From: Ryuthela nishihirai
Taxonomy: Eukaryota; Arthropoda; Arachnida; Araneae; Heptathelidae
Assembly (NCBI GenBank): GCA_038380435.1
Contig: JAWZYU010000013.1
Location: 12,785,901-12,849,900, forward strand
Length of the DNA stretch: 64,000 nt
Direction of reading: 5' to 3'
The position numbers and the translations under genes are program-made. Below, piece by piece: positions 10,701-22,848 of this stretch; the stretch's first letter is position 1, and each line of letters begins with the position of its first letter. Below the pieces are notes generated by a model, which worked only from the letters and a program-made list of their open reading frames with translations, had not been told where the DNA came from and searched no databases.

Positions 10701-13700
10701 CACACCCTGTCACTGAGTCCTTTGTATCTATTGCTGTGCCACCTCCTCTCATTTTGTAATTTATATCCCAATGCTGTGTTAACCACACCCTGTCACTGAG
10801 TCCTTTGTATCTATTGCTGTGCCACCTTCTGTCGTTTTGCCCTTTATATCCCAATGCTGTGTCACCCACACCCTGTCACTGAGTCCTTTGTATCTATTGC
10901 TGTGCCACCTCCTCTCATTTTGTAATTTATATCCCAATGCTGTGTTAACCACACCCTGTCACTGAGTCCTTTGTATCTATTGCTGTGCCACCTTCTGTCG
11001 TTTTGCCCTTTATATCCCAATGCTGTGTCACCCACACCCTGTAACTGAGTCCTTTATATCTATTGCTGTGCCACAACCTCTCATTTTGTTCTTTATAGCC
11101 CAATGCTGTGTTACCCACACCCTGTCACTGAGTCCTTTGTATCTATTGCTGTGCCACCTCCTGTCATTTTGTCCTTTATAGCCCCAATGCTGTGTTACAC
11201 ACACCCTGTCGCGGAGTCATTTGTATACTATTGCTGTGCGATATACATCAAGTCACGAGTTCTTTGTATCTATTGCTGTGCCAAATCCTGTCATTTTGCC
11301 TTTTATACCCCAATGCTGTGTTTCCCACACCCACTCACTGAGTCCTTTGTATCTATTGCTGTGCCACCTCCTGTCATTTTGTTCTTTATAGCCCAATGCT
11401 GTGTTACCCACACCCAGTCACTGAGTCGTTTGTATTTATTGCTGTGCAACCTTCTGTCGTTTTGTTCTTTATAGCCCAATGCTGTGTTACCCACACCCAG
11501 TCACTGAGTCGTTTGTATCTATTGCTGTGCCACAACCTCTCATTTTGCCTTTTATATCCCAATGCTGTGTCACCCACACCCTGTAACTGAGTCCTTTGTA
11601 TTTATTGCTGCGCCACCTATTGTCATTTTGTCCTTTATATCCCAATGCTGTGTTACCCACACCCAGTCACTGAGTCCTTTGTATCTATTGCTGTGCCACC
11701 TTCTGTCGTTTTGCCCTTTATATCCCAATGCTGTGTCACCCACACCCTGTCACTGAGTCCTTTGTATCTGTTGCTGTGCCACATCCTGTCGATTTGTCCT
11801 TTGTAGCCCAATGCTGTGTTACCCACACCCTGTCACTGAGTTCTTTGTATCTATTGCTGTGCCACCTTCTGTCGTTTTGCCCTTTATATCCCAATGCTGT
11901 GTCACCCACACCCTGTCACTGAGTCCTTTGTATCTGTTGCTGTGCCACATCCTGTCGATTTGTCCTTTGTAGCCCAATGCTGTGTTACCCACACCCTGTC
12001 ACTGAGTTCTTTGTATCTATTGCTGTGCCACATTCCTGTCATTTTCTTCTTTATATCCCATTGCTGTGTTACCCACACCCTTTCACTGAGTCCTTTGTAT
12101 CTATTGTTGTGCCACGTACATCCCGTCACTGAGTCCTTTGTATCTATTGCTGTGCCACAACCTATCATTTTGTCCTTTATAGCCCCAATGCTGTGTTACA
12201 CACACCCTGTCGCGGAGTCCTTTGTATACTATTGCTGTATACATCCTGTCATTTTGCCTTTTATAACCCAATGCTGTGTTTCCCACACCCACTCACTGAG
12301 TCCTTTGTATCTATTTCTGTGTCACCTCCTGTCATTTTGTTCTTTATAGCTCAATGCTGTGTTACCCACACCCAGTCACTGAGTCGTTTGTATCTATTGC
12401 TGTGCAACCTTCTGTCGTTTTGCCTTTATATCCCAATGCTGTGTCACCCACACCCTGTCACTGAGTCCTTTGTATCTATTGCTGTGCCACAACCTCTCAT
12501 TTTGCCTTTTATATCCCAATGCTGTGTCACACCCCTGTAACTGACCAAAGGACCCTGTAACTGAGTCCTTTGTATTTATTGCTGTGCCACCTCCTGTCAT
12601 TTTGTCCTTTATATCCCAATGCTATGTCACCCACACCCTGTCACCGAGTCCTTTGTATCTATTGCTGTGCCACCTTCTGTCGTTTTGCCCTTTATATCCC
12701 AATGCTGTGTTAACCACAGCCTGTCACTGAGTCCTTTGTATCTATTGCTGTGCCACCTCCTCTCATTTTGTAATTTATATCCCAATGCTGTGTTAACCAC
12801 AGCCTGTCACTGAGTCCTTTGAATCTATTGCTGTGCCACCTTCTGTCGTTTTGCCCTTTATATCCCAATGCTGTGTCACCCACACCCTGTCACCGAGTCC
12901 TTTGTATCTATTGCTGTGCCACCTTCTGTCGTTTTGCCCTTTGTATCCCAATGCTGTGTTACCCATACCCTGTCACTGAGTCCTTTGTATCTATTGCTGT
13001 GCCACCTCCTGTCATTTTGCCCTTTATATCCCAATGCTGTGTTAACCACACCCAAAGGACACAATGAATGTCACTGAGTCCTTTGAATCTATTGCTGTGC
13101 CACCTTCTGTCGTTTTGCCCTTTATATCCCAATGCTGTGTCACCCACACCCTGTCACTGAGTCCTTTGTATCTATTGCTGTGCCACCTCCTGTCATTTTG
13201 CAATTTATATCCCAATGCTGTGTCACCCACACCCCGCCACTGAGTCCTTTGTATCTATTGCTGTGCCACCTCCTGTCATTTTGACCTTTATATTCCAATG
13301 CTGTGTTACCCACAACCTGTCACTGAGTCCTTTGTATCTATTGCTGTGCCACAACCTCTCATTTTGTCCAATATATCCCAATGCTGTGTTACTCACACCC
13401 CGGCACTGAGTCCTTTGTATCTATTGCTGTGCCACCTCCTGTCATTTTGACCTTTACATCCCAATGCTGTGTTACCCACACCCTGTCACTGAGTCCTTTG
13501 TATCTATTGCTGTGCCACAACCTCTCATTTAGTCCTTTACATCCCAATGCTGTGTTACCCACACCCTGTCACTGAGTCCTTAGTATCTATTGCTGTGCCA
13601 CAACCTCTCATTTTGTCCTTTGTATCCCAATGCTGTGTCACCCACACCCTGTCATTGAGTCCTTTGTATCTATTGCTGTGCCACGTTCTGTCATTTGCCT

Positions 13701-13764
13701 TTTATATCCCAATGCTGTGTCACCCACACCCTGTCACTGAGTCCTTTGTATCTATTGCTGTGCC
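7739..13764 (+). repeat. 83-bp tandem satellite, about 72 monomers
   Basis: Monomer period is 83 bp; key words are AATGCTGTGTTACCCACACC, CTGTCACTGAGTCC, TTTGTATCTATTGCTGTGCC and CATTTTGCCCTTTATATCCC. Equivalent positions fall at 11396, 11562, 11728 and 11894, which is 2 x 83. Monomers at both edges differ from each other by substitutions and small gaps, while the middle is nearly uniform. Because 83 is not a multiple of 3, open frames change every monomer. The long frames across this region (up to about 190 codons) are by-products of the repeat and not genes. No unique spacers separate the units. Confidence 0.97.
8660..11034 (+). repeat. 166-bp higher-order dimer block inside the 83-bp satellite
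   Basis: Two monomer types alternate strictly. Type A carries CACCTTCTGTCGTTTTGCCC followed by GTGTCACCCAC; type B carries CACCTCCTCTCATTTTGTAA followed by GTGTTAACCAC. About 14 dimers follow with almost no change; the exceptions I saw are GCGGTG near 10276 and CCCAGTCAC near 10622. This is the pattern of a recently amplified higher-order repeat. Confidence 0.93.
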
Positions 13765-16700
13765 TTTTGCTTTCCATCTTTTTCTCCTTTGCAAACCATC
13801 TCTGTGCTCTGAAAATGTTTCCTAACTTCTGCTTCTTTTCCCCCCTCTAATCAATCTTTTCTTCTCAAAAGACATATTTTTTTTCCAGATCTCGTCTGCC
13901 TTCCTCTAGGCAAAGTTTCCCAACAAAGCGTTGTATTCTGCCCGTGATAAATTTTCAAAATCATCTTAAATCAACAAAACATTTTAGAAAATTTTCAATT
14001 TTACAATATTTTTGTTAGGTTGGCAAGCGCTGGAATTCAATGACTGACTTCCCATTATAGGGTCATCTTTGATCGAGCCATTAAACCGTGCAATCCATCT
14101 TTGGTCCGTAACAGCCCTGCATCTATTACATTTCCCATAGCTGAGCCGTATATACGGTAAATACCCTCTTACACAAAATGATATCTCCGAGATTTTAAGA
14201 CGCAATGAAACAACAAATAAAACTTTTGCAAATAAATTATCAGATGATTAAAAAGAAATCTTTGTAAATATAAGAAACGATAGAGAGCGAAGATTCCAAT
14301 TCTCTTCAGTGGATTTGGGATGAGGAGGAGGAGGTTTGATTATAAATGTGATAAGCAGGTTCTGACAAAATAAGAGAACTTCCGAGACATAATGTGCACT
14401 TGTGGCCTTTGAATTTTATTCGCTGTGAAAAAATATATATATCTCTTATAGAGAAGAAATATAGACTCTATTATTAGCACTCTTATGAATTTAAACAATT
14501 TTATAGAATATCCAATGCTGAAATGATAATGGAATGTTGGGGTTCTTTTAAGAAAACCTCATTTCTTGCTGAAAAGTATCAAAGATTATTAAAAAAGGAA
14601 AAAATAATAAGTATAAGATTAAAACCGTCCGAGTTGCGATGCGTCGATTATTGATCATTTTAATAACCAATTCAGGATTGTTTTGAATTTCTGCAGCTTA
14701 GCGGAGCGATCGCTGTTTTTCGCTCCTTTGCTCGTTCATTTAATTACGTTAATGGCTGCTGGAGATTATTAAATGGTTCCTGTTAACGGAAAAAGGGGGA
14801 AGCAGGGGCCGCAGAGCTGATGGAACAGCTCGAGACTGGGGATTGAAGAAGTCAAGAGTGAACTTAAAAATCGACGCTACTGAAAAATACCGTGATGAGT
14901 TTTAAATCAGAACTAGAATGAATTAAAAATTCTCATTCCGGATTTTGTTTGTTTTCCCCTGTATGTTTGCTTCTCTGACATAGAGGCGCTTTTACAGAGA
15001 AACGACTTCCAAAGGGTAGATAAGAAGTGATTAAAGCTGTTGACTGAAGGAAGAATTTTAAATGAGACTAAATATAAAAATCGGCTATTTGTTCTTCAAA
15101 ATTTACATTTCTTTTTTAAAAGTGTCGCTAGATTGAGAAATTGGTGTGATACGAGAAGTGAATAAATACCTTTCAGAAAAAAAGAATATAACAGAAATAA
15201 AGAAATTTACGCTTGACTGACGAAAACGAGGACAATGTCCTGATGAGTGATATTGAAGCATGTTGAATGATCATTCAGATGCAGAGCGAACAATTAATGC
15301 ATGAATTTTTCTCCTCCGTCTTCCATGTATCATTATTATTCTATTTCAATATAGGCAACAAAGGAGCTAAATTGCTTTCGAAAAGCTTCTTCATTTCTTT
15401 TGATAAAGGAAACATTCGTGTATTTTCTTTATAACTGCAGAAGTAATCAGTGAAAGCATCAAGCATAAAAAAAATCGAAGTTATCACTTAAAAAAGGCTC
15501 GCTTTCAAAAAGAATTTCACATTCGAATCGAATTTCTTGTAGCACGTGCGTACGAATGAAAGATCTTCTCCAGACGAAAACGTGAGCAAAGAAAAGAGAG
15601 ACGATTTCAATGCCAACGACGACATTTTCATTCTGTTGCGTAATAAAGGTGTTCGGGAATCGATTTCTGGGCTTAAGAAACGGAATTTTGGATCTCGAAC
15701 CTCGCCTGACAGATTTTTCTCGCGCCCTGTCCTCGGAGGAGAAACGACGCGGTGTGGTCGCCCATCGGATGGGATATTGCGTCACGTAGAGGAGGCAAAC
15801 CCATCGCTCGGTGGGGGACATCGTTACAGCCATCCCGCATTTTGTTAAACTGGAATGAAAATGCTCATTAATTGCCTCCACGTGATTCTTTCCTGTAGCC
15901 ATCTTACAATGAATCCTATTTCCTCCCGGCTGCATCGCATTAACAGCAGAAAGTGTATATTAAAATAAATAAATAAATTAGTGTTTGCTATCGAAGTACT
16001 TCACTAACTTTCCCTTTTCGTAATCGTCTCTTAATAAGCACTTTAAAAACCAACTGCATGAAATAATGACCGAAGCTCAATTGCAAAAATTTATTAATTA
16101 GTATAGTCTAAACCATTGCACCATTAAGTGTGCAATAACACTTCGTCGGAAGCGGCCATTTTCTTTATCACTGCGACGCGAAAAGCCGCGTTCGCTGCAT
16201 TATTACCTCGTTCGCCTCGCGACGAACGCTTCCTCGCTCCCTCTGCAGTTGTCTTCTTAACACACGCACGTGACATGATGGGTAAATTTTCGCAAGTGTT
16301 TGTCTTTATGCTTTGCAGGATTTGAGAGAATCTCTCGAGGTAAGAACTGTGCAAACAGCCCACTTGACGTATCGCGGGGTTGCTTAAAGGGAGACGCTTC
16401 TCTCGCTTGCACGAGACGCGCTCTTCACGTTTCGAGGCACGGAGACCGCGTTTTCCAGCCATTGATATTTCCGAGCACTTAAAATAGTTGCCATCAAAGA
16501 GAAGTGGCCTGACAGGAAATGGAGCGATGCAAGTCTGGATACGGAAACAGATGAAAATGTCTTTCCTCTCTGGTCGCCCACCCCTTTACATTGGCTGTTG
16601 ATTTCGCCCCCCACCCCACCACCACCACCAGGTGGCATTGCTTCGGTAAGAATGTTGTTCATTTATCCAAAATAGGATTGGAGTTTCCTTATCCTCCTGC

Positions 16701-18588
16701 ATCATAAAGTTTCGTCTCTTTAAAGAAAGAACGAAACTGACTAAAATTCAGATTGATTTGGAATGCAGGCATTGATTTGGAATAGATGACGTCGAAACGA
16801 ATCAAAGATACGAATAAACAAAAGCTGGGCATGATAATTTCCTGACTTTTAATCCCGTTGAATTTAATAAATGAATATTGCGATTTCTGATAAAAGAAAG
16901 GCACTTGACAACCTGGATTTTTTTTTTTTTCGCACAGAGGAAAATCCAAAGGAAGAAGATTATTGGCACGTGCATATTTTCGGAAGGTTTTCCTTTTTTT
17001 TTTTTTTCATTTTCTGCTTGTTTTCTAAATCAAAAATTCGGATTCATATCGAGGCAAGCCAGTACCTGTCTTTCAGTTTAATTTATAATTCATGCTCTTA
17101 ATGAATTTTTCGCTTCTTGTTAAATTGTCAAGTTGAGCTCTAATGCAATTTAATTCCTTCATTCAAATTGTGCAAATGATGACCCATCTTTTGACTCTGC
17201 CTACACAGGCAGAAAAATGCCTTCTATGAGAAGAAAAGATTCTTTCATGTGGTCATGATGGTCATTTCCCTTAATTATGACCCGGAAGTGTGGATCTGTT
17301 CTCCTCCAAAACATTCCATCAGCACTCTTATCATCGATGATGAAAAAAGCTGATCATCTTTCAAAGATACTAACGACGAACCCCATCTGAAACAGTTCTT
17401 CGACTATTGCCACGCGATGCCATTTATTGTACATTGAAAGAAATTTGTAAGAAATTGAGTTGACCTATTTTGTAAAGAACTGTAACGAAAAGAAAACGAT
17501 TATTATGTAATCTGATAAACAATTTTTGGGTTCCTCACCAATTATATTTAGTTTATTTCCACCTGTCTCAAAGTCTTACAAATGTTACAAATGTTTTTCT
17601 TAATATCAATTTAAGAGTTGTTATTATGGATGGTGTAAGCTTTCACGATTAAACGAAATGTATGATGTGTGTGAGATTTTTGATATTTCAAATAACTCAA
17701 ATTATAATCTTTTTATTTGCGAGGTCACTGCTTGCAAAAAATGCTTCTTTGAAATGTATTGTCGCACACTTCGTGCATTTCGTACTTCGTCATTGCAGAA
17801 CGCGACATGCGCCATTGGAATTGTTGAGAGGACATTTTACGCCGTGATTAGACAAACTGAAACAATGCTTAGGTCAAGAATTCTTCCAGATCATTATTTA
17901 AATCGATTTTCGACAACATCCGTTTTGCCCTATCGAAACGACATTGTGCCCACATGAAACCAAGATTTCAGAGTGAGTTTATCTTTCTGAATGTTCTCCC
18001 CCCCCACTAACTCTCCCTCCATGGCCTCTGGTCACCCTTTCGTGTTCAACAGAGAAACATCTGTGCCTCCTCCGCGTGCTCGCCATTTAATGCACTTGCC
18101 AGTGCCCGCTGCGCTGCAGTGGAGACCGAAAAGACGTCGCTGGCGTTGTCATAGTTTCCAATAAACATCCTCGGCAGCTTGGGTGGTCCTGTGAACCCCG
18201 CGGTTAGCGCGTTTTATCAAACTCGTGCAAGATTTCCATTGGAGCTCTGAGAGAGAGTTTTCCCATTTCTGAACACCGGGAGGGGGTGTCAATAGAATTT
18301 CGAAGTTGGTGTTTCATTCATCACTCCGTGCGCTCGAAACACCCCCAGGAAAAGAGAGAAGCGGCGGCAGATAGAAATATTATTAAGATAGAAATGCGCA
18401 ATGTGAACGGTCCGATGAAAAAACGCCTCAATAGCTGATTTTTCTGAAATGAAGGAAAGGAGGTGAAATGACGATGTTCCTTCATTCTCAACACTCAAGT
18501 AACTCTGAAGCTTTTGAATTCAATTTGTTCATTTTTATGCAAATAGTTCAAGAGAGTTCCGATAGCTACTGGTTATTATACGTATATC
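13765..18588. other. Long unannotated stretch; no gene supported
   Basis: Mostly AT-rich with homopolymer runs. The longest frame (minus strand, 15459-15935, 158 codons) has no domain I recognise and lies in mildly GC-richer DNA. A CpG-rich patch at about 16130-16460 holds frames on both strands. It also has a splice-like pair, TTTGCAG ending near 16319 and GAGGTAAGA starting near 16337, which is too little to call an exon. The end of the satellite is followed by CT-rich sequence up to about 13860. Confidence 0.4.
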
Positions 18589-18599
18589 CTCCTGCAGAT

Positions 18600-18985
18600 T
18601 GGGGCGGGGGTGGCTCAGTCGGTAGCGCGCCAGGCTCGTAATCTGTAGTTCCCAGGTTCGAGTCCCAGCTGGGTCAGCGTTGAGATTTATCTCCGCAAAA
18701 TTCCCCGCCCTGCCCACGGTCAGTAGGGGACACCGATGGGCTTGGAAAGGCCGCCGTCCGTCGAATGGGACGTTAAGCCTTGGCCCCGTGTGCGGGAGAG
18801 CCATACCCTGTGCACGTTAAAGAACACGCTGGATGGCCTTGACGGGAGGCTACCATCTGTCTCCCAACAGCTGTTCCAGTGGGTCCCCTCCCCCAACCTT
18901 CTCTGAGCCTTCGGGGCCCATGTGACCTGGCCATTTAGCCCATGGTGTGCAAAGAAGTGCCGCTCAGAGGTAAAACAACCCAACC
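18600..18985 (+). mobile_element. tRNA-derived SINE, copy 4
   Basis: Complete plus-strand copy with intact A and B boxes and the tail GAGGTAAAACAACCCAAC. The TSD is 11 bp with one mismatch, CTCCTGCAGAT (18589-18599) and CTCTTGCAGAT (18986-18996), which implies an older insertion than the copies with exact TSDs. Confidence 0.92.
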
Positions 18986-18996
18986 CTCTTGCAGAT

Positions 18997-19750
18997 ATTA
19001 TCAGTCAGTCAAGAAGTCCAAAATACGTATAATGAAAGAAAATGAGCCATTTTCGTTCATCCATGGGAAGAAGTCATGAGGTTAATTAACGAAAAGAAAA
19101 TCTTGTTGAAATATTTCCGAATATTTAATATTAACAGGATCAAAAACTTCTCCTTTAATTACGAAATAAGTTTCCAGGATGACCAACTGTCTGTCCACAT
19201 TGTCTCTAAAAGATTAAAAGTTTGGACACTATTCGTGGTGTTTCAGGACTTTTCAAGACTGCTTGTTTAGATACACGGCGAAGTCATTTACAAATAGCCA
19301 ATTAAGGAAGCAGAATGGCCTCGAGGCATTCACTTCGGAAACTTAAAGCATCCTCTCCATGGCAATGACAGATCTTGAGAGAGATTTTGAATTTTAAATA
19401 CCATTGCAAAATTGAACCTTGCAATTTCCTCTTCCATTGTTACCCAAGATCAGAAGGACATCAGAAGTTGATTGCCTTTTCGGCAATCAGTTCTTGGGGT
19501 CCTTGTGATCTGGAAAATGCAGTCCATTGTGCTCACAAAAGCCACTCTCACAGTGAACCCAATTCCAATGGCAAGAGAAGAATCATTGGCAGAGACTTTC
19601 GGACGAGATTAACGAAGTTCATCAAAACAAAATGGGATCTCATTTGTTTCCAGTGAGAACGAAACATTTTCGAAATCTGCGAAAGAGGCAAATTCTAATT
19701 TTAATTCAGATATTTTTTTGCCCTAAACTGTCTTGCATCTCAGAATAATT
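18997..19750. other. Intervening DNA, nothing recognised
   Basis: Contains a 93-codon and a 64-codon plus-strand frame without recognisable domains. No repeat or RNA gene was seen. Confidence 0.4.
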
Positions 19751-19764
19751 CCTCCCAGTTTATT

Positions 19765-20157
19765 GGGGGGGGGGGGGGGGGGGGGGGGTGGCTCAGTCGG
19801 TAGCGCGCCAGGCTCGTAATCTGTAGTTCCCAGGTTCGAGTCCCAGCTGGGTCAGCGTTGAGATTTATCTCCGCAAAATTCCCCGCCCTGCCCACGGTCA
19901 GTAGGGGACACCGATGGGCTTGGAAAGGCCGCCGTCCGTCGGATGGGACGTTAAGCCGTGGCCCCGAGTGCGGGAGAGCCATACCCTGTGCACGTTAAAG
20001 AACACGCTGGATGGCCTTGACGGGAGGCTACCATCTGTCTCCCAACAGCTGTTCCAGTGGGTCCCCTCTCCCAACCTTCTCTGAGCCTTCGGGATCCATG
20101 TGACGTGGCCGTTTAGCCCATGGTGTGCAAAAAAGTGCCGCTCAGAGGTAAACCCAA
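19765..20157 (+). mobile_element. tRNA-derived SINE, copy 5, with expanded G run
   Basis: Complete copy whose first bases have become an uninterrupted run of 24 G (19765-19788) before TGGCTCAGTCGG. Other copies have 4-7 G, a C, then 4-6 G. The B box is intact, and the tail is shortened to GAGGTAAACCCAA. The 14-bp TSD CCTCCCAGTTTATT is exact at 19751-19764 and 20158-20171. Confidence 0.93.
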
Positions 20158-20171
20158 CCTCCCAGTTTATT

Positions 20172-21003
20172 CAAAATGGCTTTAGATAAGTTTTGTTTTA
20201 AATTAAAAGCAATTAGGCAATAATAAAAATAAACTCCAAATTTTTTCGTATTTTGTTAATGCCTAACACTACGCAATTCGTGTTCGAAGCTGGAAACAAA
20301 AACTACTACACGATAAAAAATTAAAACCAATTAGACGAAAGTAATTACTCTGTTCTCAAGAGTACACAAGTCGATTGAAAAAAGATGTTTTGCAGCGACT
20401 TCTAAGATAAAACAAAAATTAAAAGTTTAATTCGTTTACAGTTCGAAAACACTTGAGGAAGTTGTCAGTCTTTTTATTTCGGAATTATTTGCTCACCTTT
20501 TTCTATTATAGGACCAGTCAAGATGAAAATGGCTCACAATTTATAAACACAAAAAAAAGGAAATCTTTACGAAGTTATCGTACCCTACGGGACATTATTT
20601 AACTGACTCCGATTAATTAACGAATTAAATTTTCACTCCTTAAGAATTTGCAACAACAACAACAACGTGAAAAAAAGACTTTCTGAAACTAGTGATTCTC
20701 GAAAGTGGTGTCCATGGGGATCCTTTAGTTATTTCAGGAGTTTTCCGGAATTTTTCTTCTGTGTCCATTACATGAGACTCCTTCAGTTCCACCCGACGAC
20801 GCCTGATGTTCGCTGCTAATCTTCCTCAGTCATATTGCAGCTGAGAGTTATCCTCAACAGCAGCAGGAGCTGATTTCAAGGTCAATGTTGGAAGCTGTTT
20901 CTCATTTAACTTCCAGGTAGGGCATTTTGGAAAAAATGAAAAAGATGACAAATGAACTTTTTTACTATAAGTGCCTCAATTAGAAAAAAAAACAACGAAT
21001 GAC
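20172..21003. other. AT-rich DNA, nothing recognised
   Basis: No domain-bearing frame, RNA gene or transposon end seen. A short CAA repeat (CAACAACAACAACAACG) lies near 20651. Confidence 0.45.
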
Positions 21004-21014
21004 CGTGGTGTTGC

Positions 21015-21696
21015 CATAAAACAACCCCGCCCTGCCCACGGTCAGTAGGGGACACCGATGGGCTTGGAAAGGCTGCCGTCCGTCGGATGGGACGTTAAGC
21101 CGTGGCCCCGTGTGCGGGAGAGCCATACCCTGTGCACGTTAAAGAACACGCTGGATGACTTTGACGGGAGGCTACCATCTGTCTCCCAACAGCTGTTCCA
21201 ATGGGTCCCCTCCCCCAACCTTCTCTGAGTCCTCGGGCCTTCCCTTAGCCCATTGTGGGGGCGGGGGTGGCTCAGTCGGTAGCGCGCCAGGCTCGCAATC
21301 CGTAGTTCCCAGGTTCGAGTCCCAGCTGGGTCAGCGTTGAGATTTATCTCTGCAAAATTACACGCCCTGCCCACGGTCAGTAGGGGACACCGATGGGCTT
21401 GGAAAGGCCGCCGTCCGTCGGATGGGACGTTAAGCCGTGGCCCCGTGTGCGGGAGAGCCATACCCTGTGCACGTTAAAGAACACGCTGGATGGCCTTGAC
21501 GGGAGGCTACCATCTGTCTCCCAACAGCTGTTCCAGTGGGTCCCCTCCCCCAACCTTCTCTGAGTCTTCGGGGTCCATGTGACCTGGCCATTTAGCCCAT
21601 GGTGTGCAAAAAAGTGCCGCTCAGAGGTAAAACAACCCAACCCTTAGCCCATTGTGTGCAAAAAAAAAGTGCCGCTCAGAGGTAAAACAATCCAGT
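21015..21696 (+). mobile_element. 5'-truncated SINE, copy 6 (outer), split by copy 7
   Basis: Lacks the tRNA-like head. It begins CATAAAACAACCCCGCCCTGCCCACGG (shown here as three parts: CATAAAACAA, CCCCGCC, CTGCCCACGG) and runs through the core to a normal tail. Exact 11-bp TSDs, CGTGGTGTTGC, lie at 21004-21014 and 21697-21707, so truncation happened at or before insertion, as expected from incomplete target-primed reverse transcription. It is split at 21257 by a second SINE. Part of its distal body (around TCCATGTGACCTGG) is also lost. Confidence 0.85.
21258..21640 (+). mobile_element. tRNA-derived SINE, copy 7, nested in copy 6
   Basis: Complete plus-strand copy with A and B boxes. The 16-bp TSD CCCTTAGCCCATTGTG is exact at 21242-21257 and 21641-21656, and is itself SINE tail sequence of copy 6. 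The insertion order is therefore certain: copy 6 first, then copy 7. Confidence 0.93.
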
Positions 21697-21707
21697 CGTG
21701 GTGTTGC

Positions 21708-22432
21708 ATTAAGAGACAAGAAGATAAAAATCCCCTAAAGAATAACCAATCTAAAAACTTTCTCAGACTTTTTGTTATATTATTTTAAAATTTTGAAATT
21801 TTGAAAACGTCACTGAGGCATTCATTTCAACTGTGAACTTGATTAACTTACCATTTAATATTTAATTAAAATGTTTAATGTCATGAAACTTCTAAAAGCT
21901 ATCGCCATAGCAATACAGGAAATCGTTTGCCAATCACATTGGGAGAGGGAGATGGCGTTCTTCGATAAAGTAGCGATGCCTTATGGGATTTTGGGGTGCA
22001 CGATCTCGCAAACGAAACTAGGGAAGCAGAAGGAAATTTTTTTTGCACTTTTTGTTAAAAGCACGAGAGTAAATAACTTTACATATGCATATAATTAGCA
22101 AAAAAAAAAAAGGAATATGTTAAAGTAAAAGCAATGAAAATTAATAATGTGAGCTACTTGAAGAGTCTTTACGCTTAGGAACCATAATTCAATTGAATGC
22201 AATTTTGACTTAAAAGAAGGAAGAAATTAAAATGGGAATTTCGCAGTGGCAACAGTCAAAATGAAATGCGACGAACGCAGCCAGAGGCGTCGGCTGCAGA
22301 GAGAGAGAATGCCGCGCTTGCTTGTGACGTCACATTCAGTATTCGATGCAGTCCGTAGTTCCCATTGACATGCACGTGCAAGCCATATCAGACCTTTATA
22401 AATGATTCACGTGATTTGTGGTTCGCATCTTG
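21708..22432. other. Unannotated; one perfect TGACGTCA palindrome
   Basis: No recognisable gene. A CG-richer spot at 22265-22380 contains TGACGTCA at 22325-22332. A 75-codon plus frame at 21871-22098 shows no domain. Confidence 0.4.
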
Positions 22433-22490
22433 CCCATGTTATGAATGCTTAAATGGGAAGGGATGTCGCATTTAGCATTCATAACATGGG
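22433..22490. repeat. Long hairpin, arms of 22 and 21 bp
   Basis: The left arm (22433-22454, beginning CCCATGTTATGAATGC) and the right arm (22470-22490, ending GCATTCATAACATGGG) are reverse complements apart from one missing base. A 15-bp loop separates them. The right arm ends four bases before the hAT terminus. Confidence 0.93.
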
Positions 22491-22606
22491 TCATCAGTAC
22501 TGGCCAACTTCTCCGAGACCGCGGACCATTTTTTCTTTTGCCAATATTTCGCGGACCGAAAAAAGAATAGAATACGATAGGTAATTGAAAAATTAGTTCA
22601 TGTCAT

Positions 22607-22768
22607 CTCAAAAAATTATTTTATTTATACGAAATATAAGTTATAATAAACCTCAAAAACCTAAAAAATTATTTTATTTATACGAAAAATAATAAGTAAT
22701 AATAAACCTCAAAAGCCTCAAAAAATTATGTTATTTAAACGAAAAATAATGAGTAATAATAGACCAAT
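22607..22768. repeat. Three tandem units of about 55 bp in the hAT interior
   Basis: Units start at 22607, 22661 and 22717. Each begins CTCAAAAAATTATTTTATTT or a close variant and ends in TAATAATAAACC-like sequence. They lie in the AT-rich 3' region of the hAT element, downstream of the transposase remains. Confidence 0.75.
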
Positions 22769-22848
22769 ACAAATTTTCTAAACCTTATCAAATATTTAAT
22801 AAATTTAATGGGAGCATCGTGACCGTAGTTGTTGGGCAATAATTTGTT

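Noticed and set aside
7739..13764. Many 60-190 codon frames in the 83-bp array as a repeat-protein gene family
   Set aside because: The period is not a multiple of three, frames occur on both strands, and the changes between units do not favour silent sites. They are by-products of the repeat.
15459..15935. 158-codon minus-strand frame as a host gene
   Set aside because: No domain, signal or splice context. A plus-strand frame overlaps it, so there is no reason to choose either.
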